Assembly (NCBI RefSeq): GCF_021390645.1
Contig: NZ_JAJEJT010000004.1
Coordinates: forward strand, 62,001 to 126,000
DNA from: Paraburkholderia flagellata
Lineage (GTDB): Bacteria; Pseudomonadota; Gammaproteobacteria; Burkholderiales; Burkholderiaceae
Reading direction: 5' to 3'
DNA: 64,000 nt
The position numbers and the translations under genes were made by a program. Below the pieces are notes generated by a model. It made no database searches, was not told the origin of the DNA, and worked only from the letters and a program-made list of their open reading frames with translations. Below, in pieces: positions 7,945 through 17,120 of this stretch (the first letter of the stretch is position 1; every line of letters starts with the position of its first letter).

Positions 7945-9102
7945 ATGAACGCTGTACTAGAAGAAATGCGCGGCAAAACCGGGACGATGAAGGAATGGCT
8001 GCATCATCTGCATCGCCACCCCGAACTCGCCTTCCAAGAGGACCAAACCTCGGCCTACATCGCCAAGCTTGTGAAATCTTGGGGATACGAGGTCGTAGAG
8101 GGCGTAGGCAAGACCGGCATCGTCGCTTCAATGAAGGTCGGCGACGGTACGGCGTCGATTGGGATTCGTGCCGATATGGACGCCCTCCCTATTCAGGAAG
8201 GCGATAGGCTCGAATACAAGAGCGAGCACACCGGCGTCGCACACCTTTGCGGTCACGATGCACACTCGACGATGCTTCTGGGCGCCGCGGAATACCTCGC
8301 ACGCACTCGAAACTTCAACGGAACGGTGCGGCTCATTTTCCAGCCTGCTGAAGAAACGATGGGCGGTGGCAACGCGATGATTGCGGACGGCCTGTTCGAG
8401 CGGTTCCCGGTTGATGCAGTTTTCGGTCTGCATAACATGCCGGGCCTTCCACGCGGAAAGCTGCACTTCCGCGATGGTGCGACTATGGCTGCTGTCGACA
8501 ACTGGGAAATTGAGCTCATCGGCAAAGGCAGTCACGGGGCCATGCCAGAGCTGGGCATCGACCCGATTGTCGCTGGCTCTTCCCTGGTGATGGCCTTGCA
8601 AACAGTCGTTTCGCGCAATGTGTCGCCTTTCAACCAGGCGGTGGTGACTGTCGGCGCGTTCCTGGCGGGTAAAGCCGCAAATGTGGTCGCAGAGCGAGCC
8701 ATCCTTCGTGTATCAATCCGGACGACCACCAAGGAGGACCGTCCGAAAGTACTAGGACGCGTGCGCGAGATTACAAGGGCGCAGGCCGAAGCTTTCAGCT
8801 GCAAGTACGAAATCCGTGAAGGTGCGCCAGGTGCCGTTCTGCTGAACGACCCAGAAGAGACCGCGAAGGCAGCACGCATTGCTCGCGATGCGTTCGGCGA
8901 AGAGAACGTGGTCTATCCTGGTCCAGCCATCCTCGGAAGCGAGGACTTCGCATTCATGTTGCAGCAGAAGAAAGGCACCTACTTCTTCCTCGGCAACGGT
9001 GACACGCCGATGGTCCACAATCCTGACTACGTGTTCGACACCGAGAACCTTCCTGTCGGAGCAGCGTTTTGGGTCACCCTCGTCGAGAAGTCGCTGCGGT
9101 AA
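7945..9102 (+). CDS. M20-family amidohydrolase (hippurate hydrolase-like)
   Basis: This 385-residue metal-dependent amidase belongs to the M20D family (HipO/IAA-amino-acid hydrolase). Metal-binding and catalytic motifs are present: CGHDAHSTM at 102-110, Glu136-Glu137 in PAEETMGGG, His163 in GLHNMPG, and the late GSEDFAF. It hydrolyses an N-acyl amino acid or a related amide. The start at 7945 follows AAAGGAAG; the frame is open upstream to 7858 but without a ribosome site. In this cluster it probably cleaves an amide bond in the substrate imported by the NCS1 permease. Confidence 0.92.
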   Translation: MNAVLEEMRGKTGTMKEWLHHLHRHPELAFQEDQTSAYIAKLVKSWGYEVVEGVGKTGIVASMKVGDGTASIGIRADMDALPIQEGDRLEYKSEHTGVAHLCGHDAHSTMLLGAAEYLARTRNFNGTVRLIFQPAEETMGGGNAMIADGLFERFPVDAVFGLHNMPGLPRGKLHFRDGATMAAVDNWEIELIGKGSHGAMPELGIDPIVAGSSLVMALQTVVSRNVSPFNQAVVTVGAFLAGKAANVVAERAILRVSIRTTTKEDRPKVLGRVREITRAQAEAFSCKYEIREGAPGAVLLNDPEETAKAARIARDAFGEENVVYPGPAILGSEDFAFMLQQKKGTYFFLGNGDTPMVHNPDYVFDTENLPVGAAFWVTLVEKSLR

Positions 9103-9170
9103 CGTCAAGTGCAGAGCGTTAGCAACCAACCGCGAACTTGCCGTCAAACCATTCTCCGAAGAGAAGCGAT

Positions 9171-9356
9171 ATGCCTACCTTTCATGTCTACCTTTTCGAA
9201 GGCCGCTCAATTGAAGAAAAGCGAGCATTCGTTGACGCCGTGACTCGCACGACATGCGAGTCACTCGGCGTCGAACCGAACTCTGTTAACATCGTCATTG
9301 ACGAAGTGAAACGCGAGAATTGGGGGACCGCGGGCAAGTTGTGGTGCGACGCTTAG
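9171..9356 (+). CDS. 4-oxalocrotonate tautomerase-family protein
   Basis: This is a 61-residue protein with the hallmark Pro directly after the initiator Met (MPTFHVYLFEGR), which becomes the catalytic N-terminal proline. The pattern RSIEEKRAFVDAVTRT and VNIVIDEVKRENWG is typical of the 4-OT/malonate-semialdehyde decarboxylase-like superfamily. It should tautomerise an enol or dienol product of the pathway. The start at 9171 follows GAAGAGAAGCG. It is the last enzyme gene before the regulator. Confidence 0.9.
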   Translation: MPTFHVYLFEGRSIEEKRAFVDAVTRTTCESLGVEPNSVNIVIDEVKRENWGTAGKLWCDA

Positions 9357-9667
9357 CGTCGGCACAAGCCGGAACCGCGCTCAATCAGGCGGACTCGATA
9401 TGTCTCGTCGGTCCAGCAAATGCTACGTTTGCGCAGCGACTGGCGAGAGCCGCAAATCAGGGACCCTCTACGCGTCGGCCGGCAAACATGATTCAACGCT
9501 GCGCATTGGTCGTCGAGGTGAGCCCTGTTTCACTTGTTCCTTCGCGTGAACCTCGTCTCAGTGAGGAGCTAGCAAAACCTGTAAGGTGGTGACACAATAG
9601 TTGCTGCATCGCTAATGCTGCTCGAGCTAATTGATACTGCAGCCGATCGTATACGAAGACACAAAAC
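9357..9667. other. Intergenic stretch with a small palindrome
   Basis: No credible gene is seen in these 311 bases. TCGTATACGA at 9647-9656 is a 10-bp palindrome 12 bases before the regulator start and may be an autoregulatory site. Other open frames here have no coding character. Confidence 0.35.
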
Positions 9668-10333
9668 ATGGTGGAAATGCCGCTCGGTTCACCCGTTGCC
9701 TTGGCCGTCAACTTCTTGCTGGAAAAAATCCGGCAGGGAGAGTTTGCGGGCGGACACCGTCTTGTTGAAGGCGACCTCGCAGCGGAACTCGACGTCAGTC
9801 GAGGGTCAATAAGGGAAGCGCTGCGCATTCTGGCCGGCGATGGAGTTGTTGAGCTCATTCCGCACAAGGGCGCTTCAGTCAAGCGCCTGAACGAGGGTGA
9901 GCTTATCCAGATTTACGAGGCGCTGACCGGCATGCACTGGGCAGCAGTACGAATCTGTGCCAAGCGTTCCGACGAGCAAGAGATTCAGGAGTGCATCGGC
10001 GCGAGTCTCAAGCGCCTATCACAGGTACGAATGGCTGAGGACCATCTCAGCTGGTTTCTGGCGCTCGGTGAATACCATCGTGAGACGTATCGGCTCAGCG
10101 GAAATCCGATACTCAAACGCGAGCAAGACAGGATGCACAACGTCCACTTCCATCGTGAATTGACACGCTACATCAAAGTCGGCAATTGGGACAAATACTT
10201 GTCTGTCTATCAGCGCTTGACTGACGCGATTCGCACCGGTGATGTCAAGAAATCCGGAAATATCATCGCTGACCATCTCGACCATATTGTCGAATTGCTT
10301 CGTCAGACCGAAAAGCCGGCCATCTTTCGCTGA
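9668..10333 (+). CDS. GntR-family (FCD) transcriptional regulator
   Basis: The 221-residue protein has an N-terminal GntR winged helix: LLEKIRQGEFAGGHRLVEGDLAAEL, then VSRGSIREALRIL, the recognition helix, and a wing with ELIPHKGASVKRL. An all-helical FCD-type effector domain follows, ending HLDHIVELLRQ. FCD regulators usually repress catabolic operons until a carboxylate-type ligand binds. It closes the 4.1-9.4 kb cluster and is the obvious candidate for the palindrome at 3985-4007. The ATG at 9668 has no strong ribosome site. Confidence 0.9.
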   Translation: MVEMPLGSPVALAVNFLLEKIRQGEFAGGHRLVEGDLAAELDVSRGSIREALRILAGDGVVELIPHKGASVKRLNEGELIQIYEALTGMHWAAVRICAKRSDEQEIQECIGASLKRLSQVRMAEDHLSWFLALGEYHRETYRLSGNPILKREQDRMHNVHFHRELTRYIKVGNWDKYLSVYQRLTDAIRTGDVKKSGNIIADHLDHIVELLRQTEKPAIFR

Positions 10334-10617
10334 CTCATCCGACAAGCGGCCGTCGCTGAGCACCCTCTGGACAAGGCGATCCTGCTGGATATCGCCGTAA
10401 AGAATTGGCCGTGCTTGCGCTGAAGAGGCCGGCCGTAACCAATATCGCGGATCATTACTGTCTCAAAGCACAGCGGGCGTGCCGGCTGGTCAAGCACGCG
10501 CGCGGTACGCTCCACCGTCGCCGCGTCAGAGGTCGCTAGATTCAACTCCGGCCTTTCCCGCAATATCTGGATTCCTTTCGCTTCATATGGGGTGAATTGG
10601 CGTCAACCGCTCTTTTG

Positions 10618-11997
10618 CTACTCGATGCCTGAAGATTGCCTCGGAACGGCTAGCACGGCGGCGGCGGCTGCGAGGCCGGTTCCGGCAAACGCGTAGAAAT
10701 TCCATGGCAGCGGCGCGTCCGCCTGTGCCAGCGCGCCGCCGATCAACGGTCCGGCGATCGCACCGAAGCGCCCTATTCCTAATGCCCAGCCAATACCCGT
10801 CGCACGGATGCGGGGCGGATAGTAGCGAGTGATATACGCGCCAAGCAGCATCGTATTCCCGATCGTGCCCACGCCAGCGATGCCTACGAGCACGTACGTT
10901 TGCACCGAGCCGTGGGCGAATGGCAAGGCGCACAGGCTGGCTGCCGCAAGCAGATAGAGCACGCTGACCACGGACTTCGAGCCCAGTCGGTCCGCCACTG
11001 CGCCGCCGAGGAGCGAGCCCAACGCCGCGGTTGAATTGAGCGTGACCAGTAGCGCGAGGCTCGATCCGAGAGGGAAACCCGCCTTGCGCATGAGTTGCGG
11101 CAACCAGGTGCTCAACCCGTAGAGCAGGAGCAAGCCCATGAACATCGCGATCCAGAACGCCAATGTCGCGCGCACGTTGGACGCGTTAAAGAGCGCGCGA
11201 ATCGGCGCGGCTTTCTGCGTGCCACTGACGTCTGCGTGCGTACCCCGGGCCTGAAGATCACTCTCCAGCGCCGAATGTCGAATGCCGAGCGCTCGCGCAA
11301 CGGAACGCGCCTCGCCCATGCGGCTCCTCGCCAATAGAAAGTCGAGCGACTCCGGTAGATGGCGCGCCGTGAGCAGCACGAGGATGAGCGGCGCAGCGCC
11401 CACGCCGAACAGCAGTCGCCAGCCGTGCGTGGGCAGCCAGTTCATCGCGAGCAGCGCGACAAGAATGCCCCCCATCGAATATCCCGTGTATATCAGCGCG
11501 TAGTTGAAGGAACGACGCCCGGGCGGCGAGTATTCGACCGTGAGCGCCGCTGCGGTCGGCACGACACCGCCCAGTCCCAGCCCGCCGACGATCCGCGCGA
11601 CGACGAACCAGGCTGGCGTGGGCGCAAGCGCGGCGGCCGCCATCATCGTGGAAAAGAGGGCTGCGCTGCCGAGCAGCATGCGGCGCCGGCCGATCATGTC
11701 GCTGAGCGTACCCGCGCCCATCGCGCCGATCATCATCCCGGCCAGCGAACAGCTCGCGATGGCGCCCAACTGCAGCGCCGACAACGACCAGTCGGTGCCA
11801 TGTGTGAGCATGGGCAGCACGGCCCCGTAGATGGCGACGTCATAGCCTTCTGCGAGAATCATCGCAAGACAGATCGCGACGACCCGCATCGTCACGCGAG
11901 TGGGTATCGAAACGGTCGCAGTGTCGAAGCGATGCCCCACCTCGCTTTGCGCGTGATCCGGCGTGACTTCAGCGCGACTCGTTGACGGCGTACTCAT
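10618..11997 (-). CDS. MFS transporter, aromatic-acid:H+ symporter type
   Basis: The 459-residue protein has 12 predicted membrane segments. The AAHS-type N-terminus is present (MILAEGYDVAIYGAVLPML; the D-x-x-I/V-Y-G pattern), as is the loop 2-3 motif GTLSDMIGRRRMLL. The family carries 4-hydroxybenzoate, protocatechuate, muconate and similar acids. It is the last gene of the long minus-strand operon that starts at 20081, 42 bases after the succinate-semialdehyde dehydrogenase. It probably imports the substrate or an acidic intermediate of that pathway. The exact substrate is unknown. Confidence 0.9.
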   Translation of the reverse strand: MSTPSTSRAEVTPDHAQSEVGHRFDTATVSIPTRVTMRVVAICLAMILAEGYDVAIYGAVLPMLTHGTDWSLSALQLGAIASCSLAGMMIGAMGAGTLSDMIGRRRMLLGSAALFSTMMAAAALAPTPAWFVVARIVGGLGLGGVVPTAAALTVEYSPPGRRSFNYALIYTGYSMGGILVALLAMNWLPTHGWRLLFGVGAAPLILVLLTARHLPESLDFLLARSRMGEARSVARALGIRHSALESDLQARGTHADVSGTQKAAPIRALFNASNVRATLAFWIAMFMGLLLLYGLSTWLPQLMRKAGFPLGSSLALLVTLNSTAALGSLLGGAVADRLGSKSVVSVLYLLAAASLCALPFAHGSVQTYVLVGIAGVGTIGNTMLLGAYITRYYPPRIRATGIGWALGIGRFGAIAGPLIGGALAQADAPLPWNFYAFAGTGLAAAAAVLAVPRQSSGIE

Positions 11998-12039
11998 GGC
12001 GGCGTGCTCCCCCTTTTTATTCTTCAGTGGTTCCGGCGA

Positions 12040-13500
12040 TCAAATCGCCATGCACAGGTACTTGATGACGAGGTAGTCATCGATACCGTAATGCGACCCT
12101 TCCCTGCCGAGACCCGACTGCTTCACGCCGCCAAACGGCGCGACTTCGTTGGAGATCAATCCGGTATTGATGCCCACCATGCCGTATTCGAGTTGCTCGG
12201 CCACGCGCCAGATGCGGCCGATATCGCGGCTGTAGAAGTAGGCGGCGAGTCCAAACTCGGTGTCGTTGGCGAGTTTCACCACTTCTTCGTCGCTCGAAAA
12301 GCGGAACAGCGGCGCGAGCGGGCCGAACGTTTCTTCTCTCGCCACATCCATCTGCGCGGTGACGCCCGTCAGCACCGTGGGCTCGAAAAAGCCGTGGCCG
12401 AGGGCATGGCGCTTGCCGCCCGTGGCGAGCGTTGCGCCTTTACCCACCGCATCGGCGATATGCGCTTCGACCTTCTTGACCGCCGCCTCGTTGATGAGCG
12501 GCCCGAGCGTGACGCCACCCTCCGTGCCGTGCCCGACCTTCAGGCCCTTCACGGCGTCGGCCAGCTTGGCAGCGAACGCGTCATACACCCGCTCGTGCAC
12601 ATAAAAGCGATTCGTGCAGACGCACGTTTGCCCGTTGTTCCGGTATTTAGAGGCGATGGCGCCTTCCACCGCGGCGTCGAGATCGGCGTCGTCGAACACG
12701 ATGAAGGGTGCGTTGCCGCCGAGTTCGAGCGTCACCTTCTTGACCGTCGGCGCGCTTTGCGCCATCAGCAATCGCCCCACCCCGGTCGAACCCGTGAACG
12801 AGAGCTTGCGAACCACAGGACTGCTTGTCATTGCGCCGCCGATCGCCTTCGGGTCGCCGGTGACGATGTTGAGTACGCCCTTGGGCACGCCGGCCCGCTC
12901 CGCAAGCACCGCGAGCGCGAGTGCGGAGAACGGCGTGGCTTCTGCGGGCTTTACTACGATCGGGCAGCCCGCCGCGAGTGCCGGGCCCACCTTGCGGGTG
13001 ATCATGGCCGTGGGGAAATTCCACGGCGTGATGGCGGCGCAAACGCCGATCGGCTCCTTGATGACGACGAGCCGCTTGTCAGAAGCCGGCGTGGCGAGCG
13101 TATCGCCCGCAACGCGTTTGCCTTCCTCGGCGAACCATTCGATGAACGATGCGCCGTAAATAATCTCGCCTTTCGCTTCCGCGAGCGGCTTGCCTTGTTC
13201 TGCGGTGAGGATCAGCGCGAGGTCGTCGGCATGCTCGATCATGAGTTCGTACCAGCGGCGCATGACCAGCGCACGTTCCCTGGCCGTGCGGGCTCGCCAT
13301 GCAGGCCAAGCGGCATTGGCCGCCGCGATGGCGCGCGTCGTCTCGGCCTCTCCGATCAAAGGGACGCTGCCGAGCCTGTTGCCCGTTGCCGGGTCGAACA
13401 CGTCGAAACTCGCGCCCGAGTCAGCTGAGCACCATCGCCCATCGATATAGGCTTGATCGCGCAAGAGCGCCGCGTCCTTCAACAGGGTCTTCAATTCCAC
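12040..13500 (-). CDS. gabD: NAD(P)-dependent succinate-semialdehyde dehydrogenase
   Basis: This aldehyde dehydrogenase of 486 residues matches GabD in length and sequence style. The catalytic pair is Glu259 in LELGG and Cys293 in NNGQTCVCTNR. The ITPWNFP and FTGSTGVGRLL segments bind the cofactor. The NGQTCV context with a second Cys at 295 is typical of SSADH. It oxidises succinate semialdehyde to succinate, feeding the TCA cycle. It lies in the minus-strand operon between a GntR regulator and the MFS carrier, so the pathway of this locus probably ends in succinate semialdehyde. Glutarate semialdehyde is a possible alternative substrate. Confidence 0.92.
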   Translation of the reverse strand: MELKTLLKDAALLRDQAYIDGRWCSADSGASFDVFDPATGNRLGSVPLIGEAETTRAIAAANAAWPAWRARTARERALVMRRWYELMIEHADDLALILTAEQGKPLAEAKGEIIYGASFIEWFAEEGKRVAGDTLATPASDKRLVVIKEPIGVCAAITPWNFPTAMITRKVGPALAAGCPIVVKPAEATPFSALALAVLAERAGVPKGVLNIVTGDPKAIGGAMTSSPVVRKLSFTGSTGVGRLLMAQSAPTVKKVTLELGGNAPFIVFDDADLDAAVEGAIASKYRNNGQTCVCTNRFYVHERVYDAFAAKLADAVKGLKVGHGTEGGVTLGPLINEAAVKKVEAHIADAVGKGATLATGGKRHALGHGFFEPTVLTGVTAQMDVAREETFGPLAPLFRFSSDEEVVKLANDTEFGLAAYFYSRDIGRIWRVAEQLEYGMVGINTGLISNEVAPFGGVKQSGLGREGSHYGIDDYLVIKYLCMAI

Positions 13501-13564
13501 GTTACTTTCCTTCGATGCAAAAAGATTCGATTCAATTTCAAACGTTCAGTACAGCCAGGCAGCA

Positions 13565-14272
13565 TCAACCGGCTTGCCGCAACGACGCGTGCTCGTGGCC
13601 CTCCGCCAGTAGCTTGCGCGCGATCTCGGCGACTCTGTCGACGTGTGCGATCGCGGCCTCGCGTGCAGCGGACGCGTTTCCGGCTCGAATGGCGGCGAGA
13701 ATCTGGTGCATTTCATCCACGGCCTGGCGGCCGCGGTCGTCCGAAGCAATCGTCATCGCTCTCAAGCGGTTGATGCGTGCCGTCAACGACTGCACGATTT
13801 CCCACGCCACGCGTTTTTGCCCGGCCATGAACATGCGCTCGTAGAAGGCCGTCGTAAGCGCCCTCACGGACTGGTGGTCCTGTGCTTCGAATGCCGCCTG
13901 GATCTGGTCGATGAAGCCCGCGAGGTCCGCGACAATGCGCTCGTCGGCATGCTGCGCGCAGGCCATGGCGGCCTCGCCTTCGAGCAAGGCGCGGATTTCG
14001 TAGATTTCCGCTGCCGTTTCGAAGTCGAGCACGGCGACGATCGGCCCCTGGTTCGGAATCGAATCGACGAGACCTTCCGTTTCCAGATGCCGCAACACCT
14101 CACGCACGACCGTGCGGCTCACACCGAGAATCTCACAGAGCGAACGCTCGACGAGGCGCTCGCCTGGATGAAAATGCGCCTCCAGAATGGCCGTGCGCAT
14201 TTTTTCGAGGGCGAGTTCGCGCAACGTGGCCGTCGGCCGTTCGACTCGCAGCGATGGCAGTGCGTCACTCAT
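13565..14272 (-). CDS. GntR-family (FCD) transcriptional regulator
   Basis: The 235-residue protein has a GntR winged helix: RELALEKMRTAILEAHFHPG, then GVSRTVVREVLRHLETEGLV, followed by an FCD effector domain with the IYEIRALLEGEAA helix and the terminal metal-type His (AIAHVDRVAEIA). It is closely similar to the GntR encoded at 20364-21059, so the two are local paralogues. The start at 14272 begins at MSDALPSLRV; the frame runs further upstream into the ABC gene without a ribosome site. It sits inside the operon, 11 bases after the ABC ATPase. Confidence 0.9.
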   Translation of the reverse strand: MSDALPSLRVERPTATLRELALEKMRTAILEAHFHPGERLVERSLCEILGVSRTVVREVLRHLETEGLVDSIPNQGPIVAVLDFETAAEIYEIRALLEGEAAMACAQHADERIVADLAGFIDQIQAAFEAQDHQSVRALTTAFYERMFMAGQKRVAWEIVQSLTARINRLRAMTIASDDRGRQAVDEMHQILAAIRAGNASAAREAAIAHVDRVAEIARKLLAEGHEHASLRQAG

Positions 14273-14283
14273 GACTGCCACCG

Positions 14284-15381
14284 TCAAGCTTGCGCGAAGA
14301 GCCGCACGTCTCGCGCGTCCCAGTCGACGAGCGCCTGCGTGCCGATCGCAATGCCGCTGTCGTGGCGATGCGCCGCCGGCATGCGGATCGAGATCTCCTG
14401 CTGCCATGGCGTGGCCACCGCGTAGTGCATGGCGTCGCCGAGATACGTGATATCCCGCACGGTCACGGGCAGACCGCCCGGCGTTCTTGCGGTGCTCGCG
14501 CCGTGCAGCGCGCTAATGCGCATCTGCTCGGGGCGGATCATGAGCGTGCCCTCGTCGCCGGCGGCGAGCGTCGGCGTGAAGGCGTCCGAGGCAATCTCGT
14601 GGCCGTTTGGAAACACGCCGTTCATGCGGCCGTCGCCGTTCTTCGTGACTTTCACCGGCAGGAAATTCGAATTGCCGATGAAACTCGCGACGAAGCGCGA
14701 GGCCGGATTCCCATAGAGTTCCTCGCCGGTGCCGACCTGCTCGATGCGCCCCTTGTTGAACACGGCGATGCGGTCCGAGAGGCGCAGCGCTTCTTCCTGG
14801 TCGTGCGTGACGTACAGGATCGTCACGCCGGTTTCCTGGTGAATGCGGCGCAATTCGAGCTGGATCTCTTCGCGCAGTTTCTTGTCGAGCGCCGAAAGCG
14901 GCTCGTCCATCAGCAGCACGGGAGGGTCGTAGGCGAGCGCGCGTGCAATGGCGACACGCTGCTGCTGGCCGCCCGAGAGCTGAGCGGGCATACGGTCGCG
15001 ACACTCGGAAAGATGCACGAGCTTCAGCATCTTCTCCACTTTCGCCTTGATTTCCGCGTCGGGCCGGCGGCGCACGCGTAACGGAAACGCCACGTTCTCG
15101 CCCACCGTGAGATGCGGAAACAGCGTATAGCGCTGAAACACCATGCCGATGTTGCGCTTGTTGGGTGCAACCGAAAGCAGCGGCTTGCCGTCGAGCAGCA
15201 CGCGCCCCTCGGTCGGTTCCTGGAAGCCCGCGACGATATACAGCGTGGTGCTCTTGCCCGAGCCGGACGGCCCGAGGAACGTCATGAATTCACCTTTGCG
15301 CACGTCGAGCGACACCTGGTCGATCGCGACGACATCGTCATAGGTCTTGCGCAGACGCTGGATTTGCAGGAATGCAGTCAT
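14284..15381 (-). CDS. ABC transporter ATP-binding protein, spermidine/putrescine type
   Basis: The 365-residue ATPase has Walker A GPSGSGKST at 37-45, Q-loop, signature LSGGQQQR, Walker B VLLMDEP with D-loop SALD, and His switch THD. The C-terminal TOBE-type domain (GTLMIRPEQMRI) is typical of PotA/FbpC importers. It energises uptake through the two permeases encoded just upstream. Gene spacing of 12 bases indicates one operon. The partner binding protein is PotD/PotF-like, so a small cationic or amide-bearing molecule is plausible. Confidence 0.93.
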   Translation of the reverse strand: MTAFLQIQRLRKTYDDVVAIDQVSLDVRKGEFMTFLGPSGSGKSTTLYIVAGFQEPTEGRVLLDGKPLLSVAPNKRNIGMVFQRYTLFPHLTVGENVAFPLRVRRRPDAEIKAKVEKMLKLVHLSECRDRMPAQLSGGQQQRVAIARALAYDPPVLLMDEPLSALDKKLREEIQLELRRIHQETGVTILYVTHDQEEALRLSDRIAVFNKGRIEQVGTGEELYGNPASRFVASFIGNSNFLPVKVTKNGDGRMNGVFPNGHEIASDAFTPTLAAGDEGTLMIRPEQMRISALHGASTARTPGGLPVTVRDITYLGDAMHYAVATPWQQEISIRMPAAHRHDSGIAIGTQALVDWDARDVRLFAQA

Positions 15382-15393
15382 GGCTTGATTACC

Positions 15394-16194
15394 TCAGTTA
15401 GCACGCGCGCGGCGCAGCAACGCGCCGGCAAGCATCAGAATGGTCGTCAGTCCGACGAGCAGCGAAGATGCCGCCGCGACAACGGGCGTCAGGTCCTGGC
15501 GCAGCGTCGACCAGATCCGCACGGGCAGCGTCTGCAGGGTCGGGCTCGACATGAAGATGGACACGACCACTTCGTCCCACGAAGCGAGAAACGCAAAGAT
15601 CGCTGCGGCGAACAGGCCCAGCCGGATCGCCGGCAGCGTGACGCGCAGCTTCACCGTGAGCGGCGACGCGCCGCAAATGAGGGCTGCGTCCTCCAGCGCC
15701 GTGTCGAAGCTCACGAGCGAATTGCTGATCGAGATGATCGAGAACGGCAAGGCGATGATCAGATGCCCAATCACGAAGCCGGTCATCGTGCCATTCAGGC
15801 CGATGCGCAGGAAGAACGCATAGAGCGCGACGGCCAGAACGACCACGGGCAGCACCATCGGCGTGAGGAAAAAGCCCTGCACCGCCTTGCGGCCGCGAAA
15901 CTTGCCTCGTACGAGCGCAAGCGAAGCGAGAAATCCGATCGCCACCGAGAGCACCGTGACGATCACCGCCAGCTTCGCGCTCGTGAGCAACGAGTCGATC
16001 CAGCCCGGGTCGGTGAAGAGCTGCCGGTACCACTCGAGCGTCCAGCCCGGCGGCGGGAAAATGAGCCACTGCGAATCGCCGAACGACAGCGCGACGATGA
16101 AGACGATAGGCAGCAGGAGAAAGAGCGCGACGGCCGCGCCCACGGCCACCAGCATCCAGCGCAGCGCGCCAAGACGATCGAAATCGAGCAACAT
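15394..16194 (-). CDS. ABC transporter permease, PotC-like
   Basis: The 266-residue inner-membrane permease has about six hydrophobic segments and the cytoplasmic coupling loop with the EAA-type motif (EDAALICGASPLTVKLRVTLP). The start at 16194 (MLLDFDRLGALRW) follows GAGGGC and leaves a single base after the stop of the upstream permease. The upstream extension of the frame has no ribosome site. It forms the translocation pore with the product of 16196-17080. Confidence 0.92.
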   Translation of the reverse strand: MLLDFDRLGALRWMLVAVGAAVALFLLLPIVFIVALSFGDSQWLIFPPPGWTLEWYRQLFTDPGWIDSLLTSAKLAVIVTVLSVAIGFLASLALVRGKFRGRKAVQGFFLTPMVLPVVVLAVALYAFFLRIGLNGTMTGFVIGHLIIALPFSIISISNSLVSFDTALEDAALICGASPLTVKLRVTLPAIRLGLFAAAIFAFLASWDEVVVSIFMSSPTLQTLPVRIWSTLRQDLTPVVAAASSLLVGLTTILMLAGALLRRARAN

Positions 16195-16195
16195 G

Positions 16196-17080
16196 TCAGC
16201 GCCCTCCGATACTTGCGTTCGCACCGCCCGTGAAGCGCAGTTGCAACGCATAGAGTGCGAGCGTCACGGCGAGCAGCACGAAAGCTGCGGCGCCAGCCAG
16301 GCCCCAGTTCAGCAGTTCCTGCACGAGCTGCGCGATCAGTTCCGCCAGCATCATGTACGAGGGACCGCCGAGCAGCGCGGGCGTAACGAAGTAGCCGAGC
16401 GCCATTACGAACACCATGAGCGCGCCGGAGGCGACGCCCGGCATGGCGAGCGGCACGAGAATGCGCCAGAACGCCTGCCAACGGCTCGCACCGCATACCG
16501 CTGCGGCGCGCAGCGTCGAGGGGTCGATGCTACGCAGGGTAGCGTGCAGGGGCATCACGAGGAACGGCAGCATGATGTACGTCATGCCGATCGTCACTCC
16601 GGTGAGATTGTTCACGAGCGACAGCGGCTCGTGAATCACGCCGATCGCCATCAGCACGCGGTTAATCGGCCCAGTCTCCTGCAGCAGCACCATCCACGCA
16701 AAGGTCCGTGCGAGCAGGTTGGTCCACATCGAAAGCAGCAGGATCGCGAACAGCACGGAGCTGAGCTTGCGCGGTGCGATGGCGAGCAGCCACGCCATCG
16801 GAAAGCCCACGAGCAGCGTGACCAGCGTCACGACCGTCGCCACGAGGAACGTATTGCCAAATACGCGCAGGTACGTCGTCGAGCCGAGCAATTGCTCGTA
16901 GTTGTGCAGGCCCGGAGCCGGTTCGAGCACGCTGCGCAACAGCAGCGAGAGCACCGGCAGCAGGAAGAAGATCACGAGCAGCAGCATGGCGGGCGCCAGC
17001 AGCCGCATGCTGCGCCAGTCGCGCCGCTTGCGCGCGGCCGTCGCGGGCGGGTGCGCGGCGGTACTCAATACGTTAGGCAT
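16196..17080 (-). CDS. ABC transporter permease, PotB-like
   Basis: The 294-residue inner-membrane permease has six hydrophobic segments and the EAA-type coupling motif (RAAAVCGASRWQAFWRILVPLAMPG). The start at 17080 (MPNVLST) is preceded by GGAGAGA. Its stop is separated from the next permease start by one base, so the two are probably translated together. It belongs to the spermidine/putrescine/Fe3+-type importer family. Confidence 0.92.
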   Translation of the reverse strand: MPNVLSTAAHPPATAARKRRDWRSMRLLAPAMLLLVIFFLLPVLSLLLRSVLEPAPGLHNYEQLLGSTTYLRVFGNTFLVATVVTLVTLLVGFPMAWLLAIAPRKLSSVLFAILLLSMWTNLLARTFAWMVLLQETGPINRVLMAIGVIHEPLSLVNNLTGVTIGMTYIMLPFLVMPLHATLRSIDPSTLRAAAVCGASRWQAFWRILVPLAMPGVASGALMVFVMALGYFVTPALLGGPSYMMLAELIAQLVQELLNWGLAGAAAFVLLAVTLALYALQLRFTGGANASIGGR

Positions 17081-17120
17081 GGTCTCTCCTGTTACTCCGG
17101 TTCGCGACGTCGTGAGATGC

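Noticed and set aside
10303..10596. Minus-strand frame with protein-like start (FTPYEAKGIQIL...)
   Set aside because: It looks like a possible gene fragment, but I could not recognise the family and half of it overlaps the GntR gene. Not strong enough to list.
12004..13428. 474-codon plus-strand frame antisense to gabD
   Set aside because: It is rich in Arg/His/Ala in the way GC-rich antisense frames are, with no motif; the opposite strand encodes a complete SSADH.
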